This document shows positions 5,299 to 5,841 of a DNA stretch of 5,841 nt, one piece after another (position 1 is the first letter of the stretch; every line of letters begins with the position of its first letter). The DNA comes from Clostridiales bacterium (GTDB lineage Bacteria; Bacillota; Clostridia; Christensenellales; Aristaeellaceae): assembly GCA_004556985.1 (NCBI GenBank), contig SFFC01000119.1, positions 1-5,841 on the forward strand, in the 5' to 3' direction. Below the pieces are notes generated by a model. That model did not search any database, was not told the origin of the DNA, and saw only the letters and a list, made by a program, of their open reading frames with translations. The position numbers and the translations under genes were made by a program.

Positions 5299-5841
5299 TC
5301 ACAGCACGCCGGCGGCAATCGCCGTCAGGCGCTCGACAATCGGATTGGAGAACAGGCCGCACAGGAGAATCGCCGCAGTCAGCACGAGAAGCGGCAGCTT
5401 CATCTTCCAGCTCGGGTCGCAGCGCACGCCGGCGCTCACGCCGCCGCCCTCTTCAAGGGGCCTAAAGTACATCGAGAACGCGACGCTCATCAGGTAGATG
5501 GCCGTCAGCACGGCGGAGATCAGGAGCGCTGCCAGAGCGACATAGCCCATCACCTGCCCGCGCTCAATGGCCGCCGAGCCGATCAGCCACTTGCTCACGA
5601 AGCCCGGCAGGCCCGGCGTGCCCATCAGCGCCAGCGCGCCGACGGTATACACCGCGCAGATAAAGGGCATCGCCCTGTGCAGACCGCGCAGGCTCTCCAC
5701 CTGCGTGCGCCCGGTCTTGACCAGCACGGCGCCCGCGCAATAGAACAGCGTGATCTTGATGAGCGCGTGGAAGAGCATGTGCGACAGACCCGCCGCCAGC
5801 CCGGCCGCCGTCATCAGGCTCGCCGCCAGCACGATGTAGGA
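5299..5841 (-). CDS. Complex I-like/MrpD-like antiporter subunit, C-terminal part (partial)
   Basis: The last 180 codons of a gene whose start lies beyond the right edge; the frame is open to base 5841, where the visible product begins SYIVLAASLM. It carries the second part of the same antiporter fold as the next gene: SHMLFHALIKITLFYCAGAV (20-39 of the visible part), with two histidines and the lysine of the eleventh helix, then LRGLHRAMP (51-59) and GTPGLPGFVSKW (74-85), whose Lys84 is the conserved lysine ending the twelfth helix. Two more hydrophobic segments follow, and the protein ends shortly after, without the long tail of its neighbour. That short end and the GLPGFVSKW motif favour a MrpD/NuoM-type subunit. 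The stop at 5299-5301 is just upstream of the next gene's ribosome site, so the two are probably translated from one message and pair in the same membrane complex. Smaller Mrp-like genes (B, C, E, F, G types) might be expected upstream; this is inference. Confidence 0.88.
   Translation of the reverse strand, partial: SYIVLAASLMTAAGLAAGLSHMLFHALIKITLFYCAGAVLVKTGRTQVESLRGLHRAMPFICAVYTVGALALMGTPGLPGFVSKWLIGSAAIERGQVMGYVALAALLISAVLTAIYLMSVAFSMYFRPLEEGGGVSAGVRCDPSWKMKLPLLVLTAAILLCGLFSNPIVERLTAIAAGVL

Noticed and set aside
3756..5465. Plus-strand open frame of 569 codons opposite the antiporter genes
   Set aside because: It crosses two real genes and their junction, and its product is a low-complexity Arg/His/Glu/Ala-rich string with no membrane or domain pattern. 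It is an antisense shadow of GC-rich coding DNA.

Overview
The window looks like chromosomal DNA from a GC-rich, Gram-positive anaerobe. My best guess is a Clostridia-class Firmicute (Oscillospiraceae- or Christensenellales-like). This is inference. It rests on strong purine-rich ribosome binding sites, A+T-rich intergenic regions with near-consensus sigma-A promoters, a duplicated-P-loop ATPase typical of clostridia and bacilli, a clostridial-type MATE transporter, and a complex I-like antiporter subunit with the C-terminal tail seen in clostridial relatives. I saw no rRNA, tRNA, CRISPR array, insertion sequence or phage gene. Strong third-position GC bias creates long antisense open frames, which I left out.

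Layout from left to right. (1) Bases 1-140, minus strand: the N-terminus of a membrane-anchored HlyD/RND-adaptor-like protein that runs off the left edge, with an extended -10 promoter at 232-240. (2) Bases 365-1441, plus strand: a single-gene ATPase of unknown role. Its first half has an intact Walker A loop; its second half is a related repeat whose loop has decayed. (3) Bases 1568-1599: a hairpin with T-rich flanks on both sides, placed to stop both converging genes. (4) Bases 1608-2963, minus strand: a complete MATE-family multidrug/cation antiporter. It has its own promoter (TTGACA, 17-bp spacer, TACAAT) and, further upstream, a perfect 15-bp palindrome nearly identical to the classic tetracycline-repressor operator. 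(5) Bases 3135-5285 and 5299-5841, minus strand: the last two genes of an operon for complex I-like/Mrp-like proton-translocating membrane subunits. The first is cut by the right edge; the second is a 716-residue subunit with all the conserved charged residues of the channel and an unusual C-terminal extension.

The two antiporter-like subunits are separated by 13 nt and probably assemble in one membrane complex that couples H+ and perhaps Na+ movement. The MATE pump would use such ion gradients for drug export, but it is a separate transcription unit. The ATPase and the HlyD-like gene are divergently transcribed and share an intergenic region of about 225 bp. Nothing here forms a clearly new system. 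The most checkable leads are the tetO-like site ahead of the MATE pump, the half-decayed duplicated ATPase, and the repeated C-terminal segment of the large antiporter subunit.
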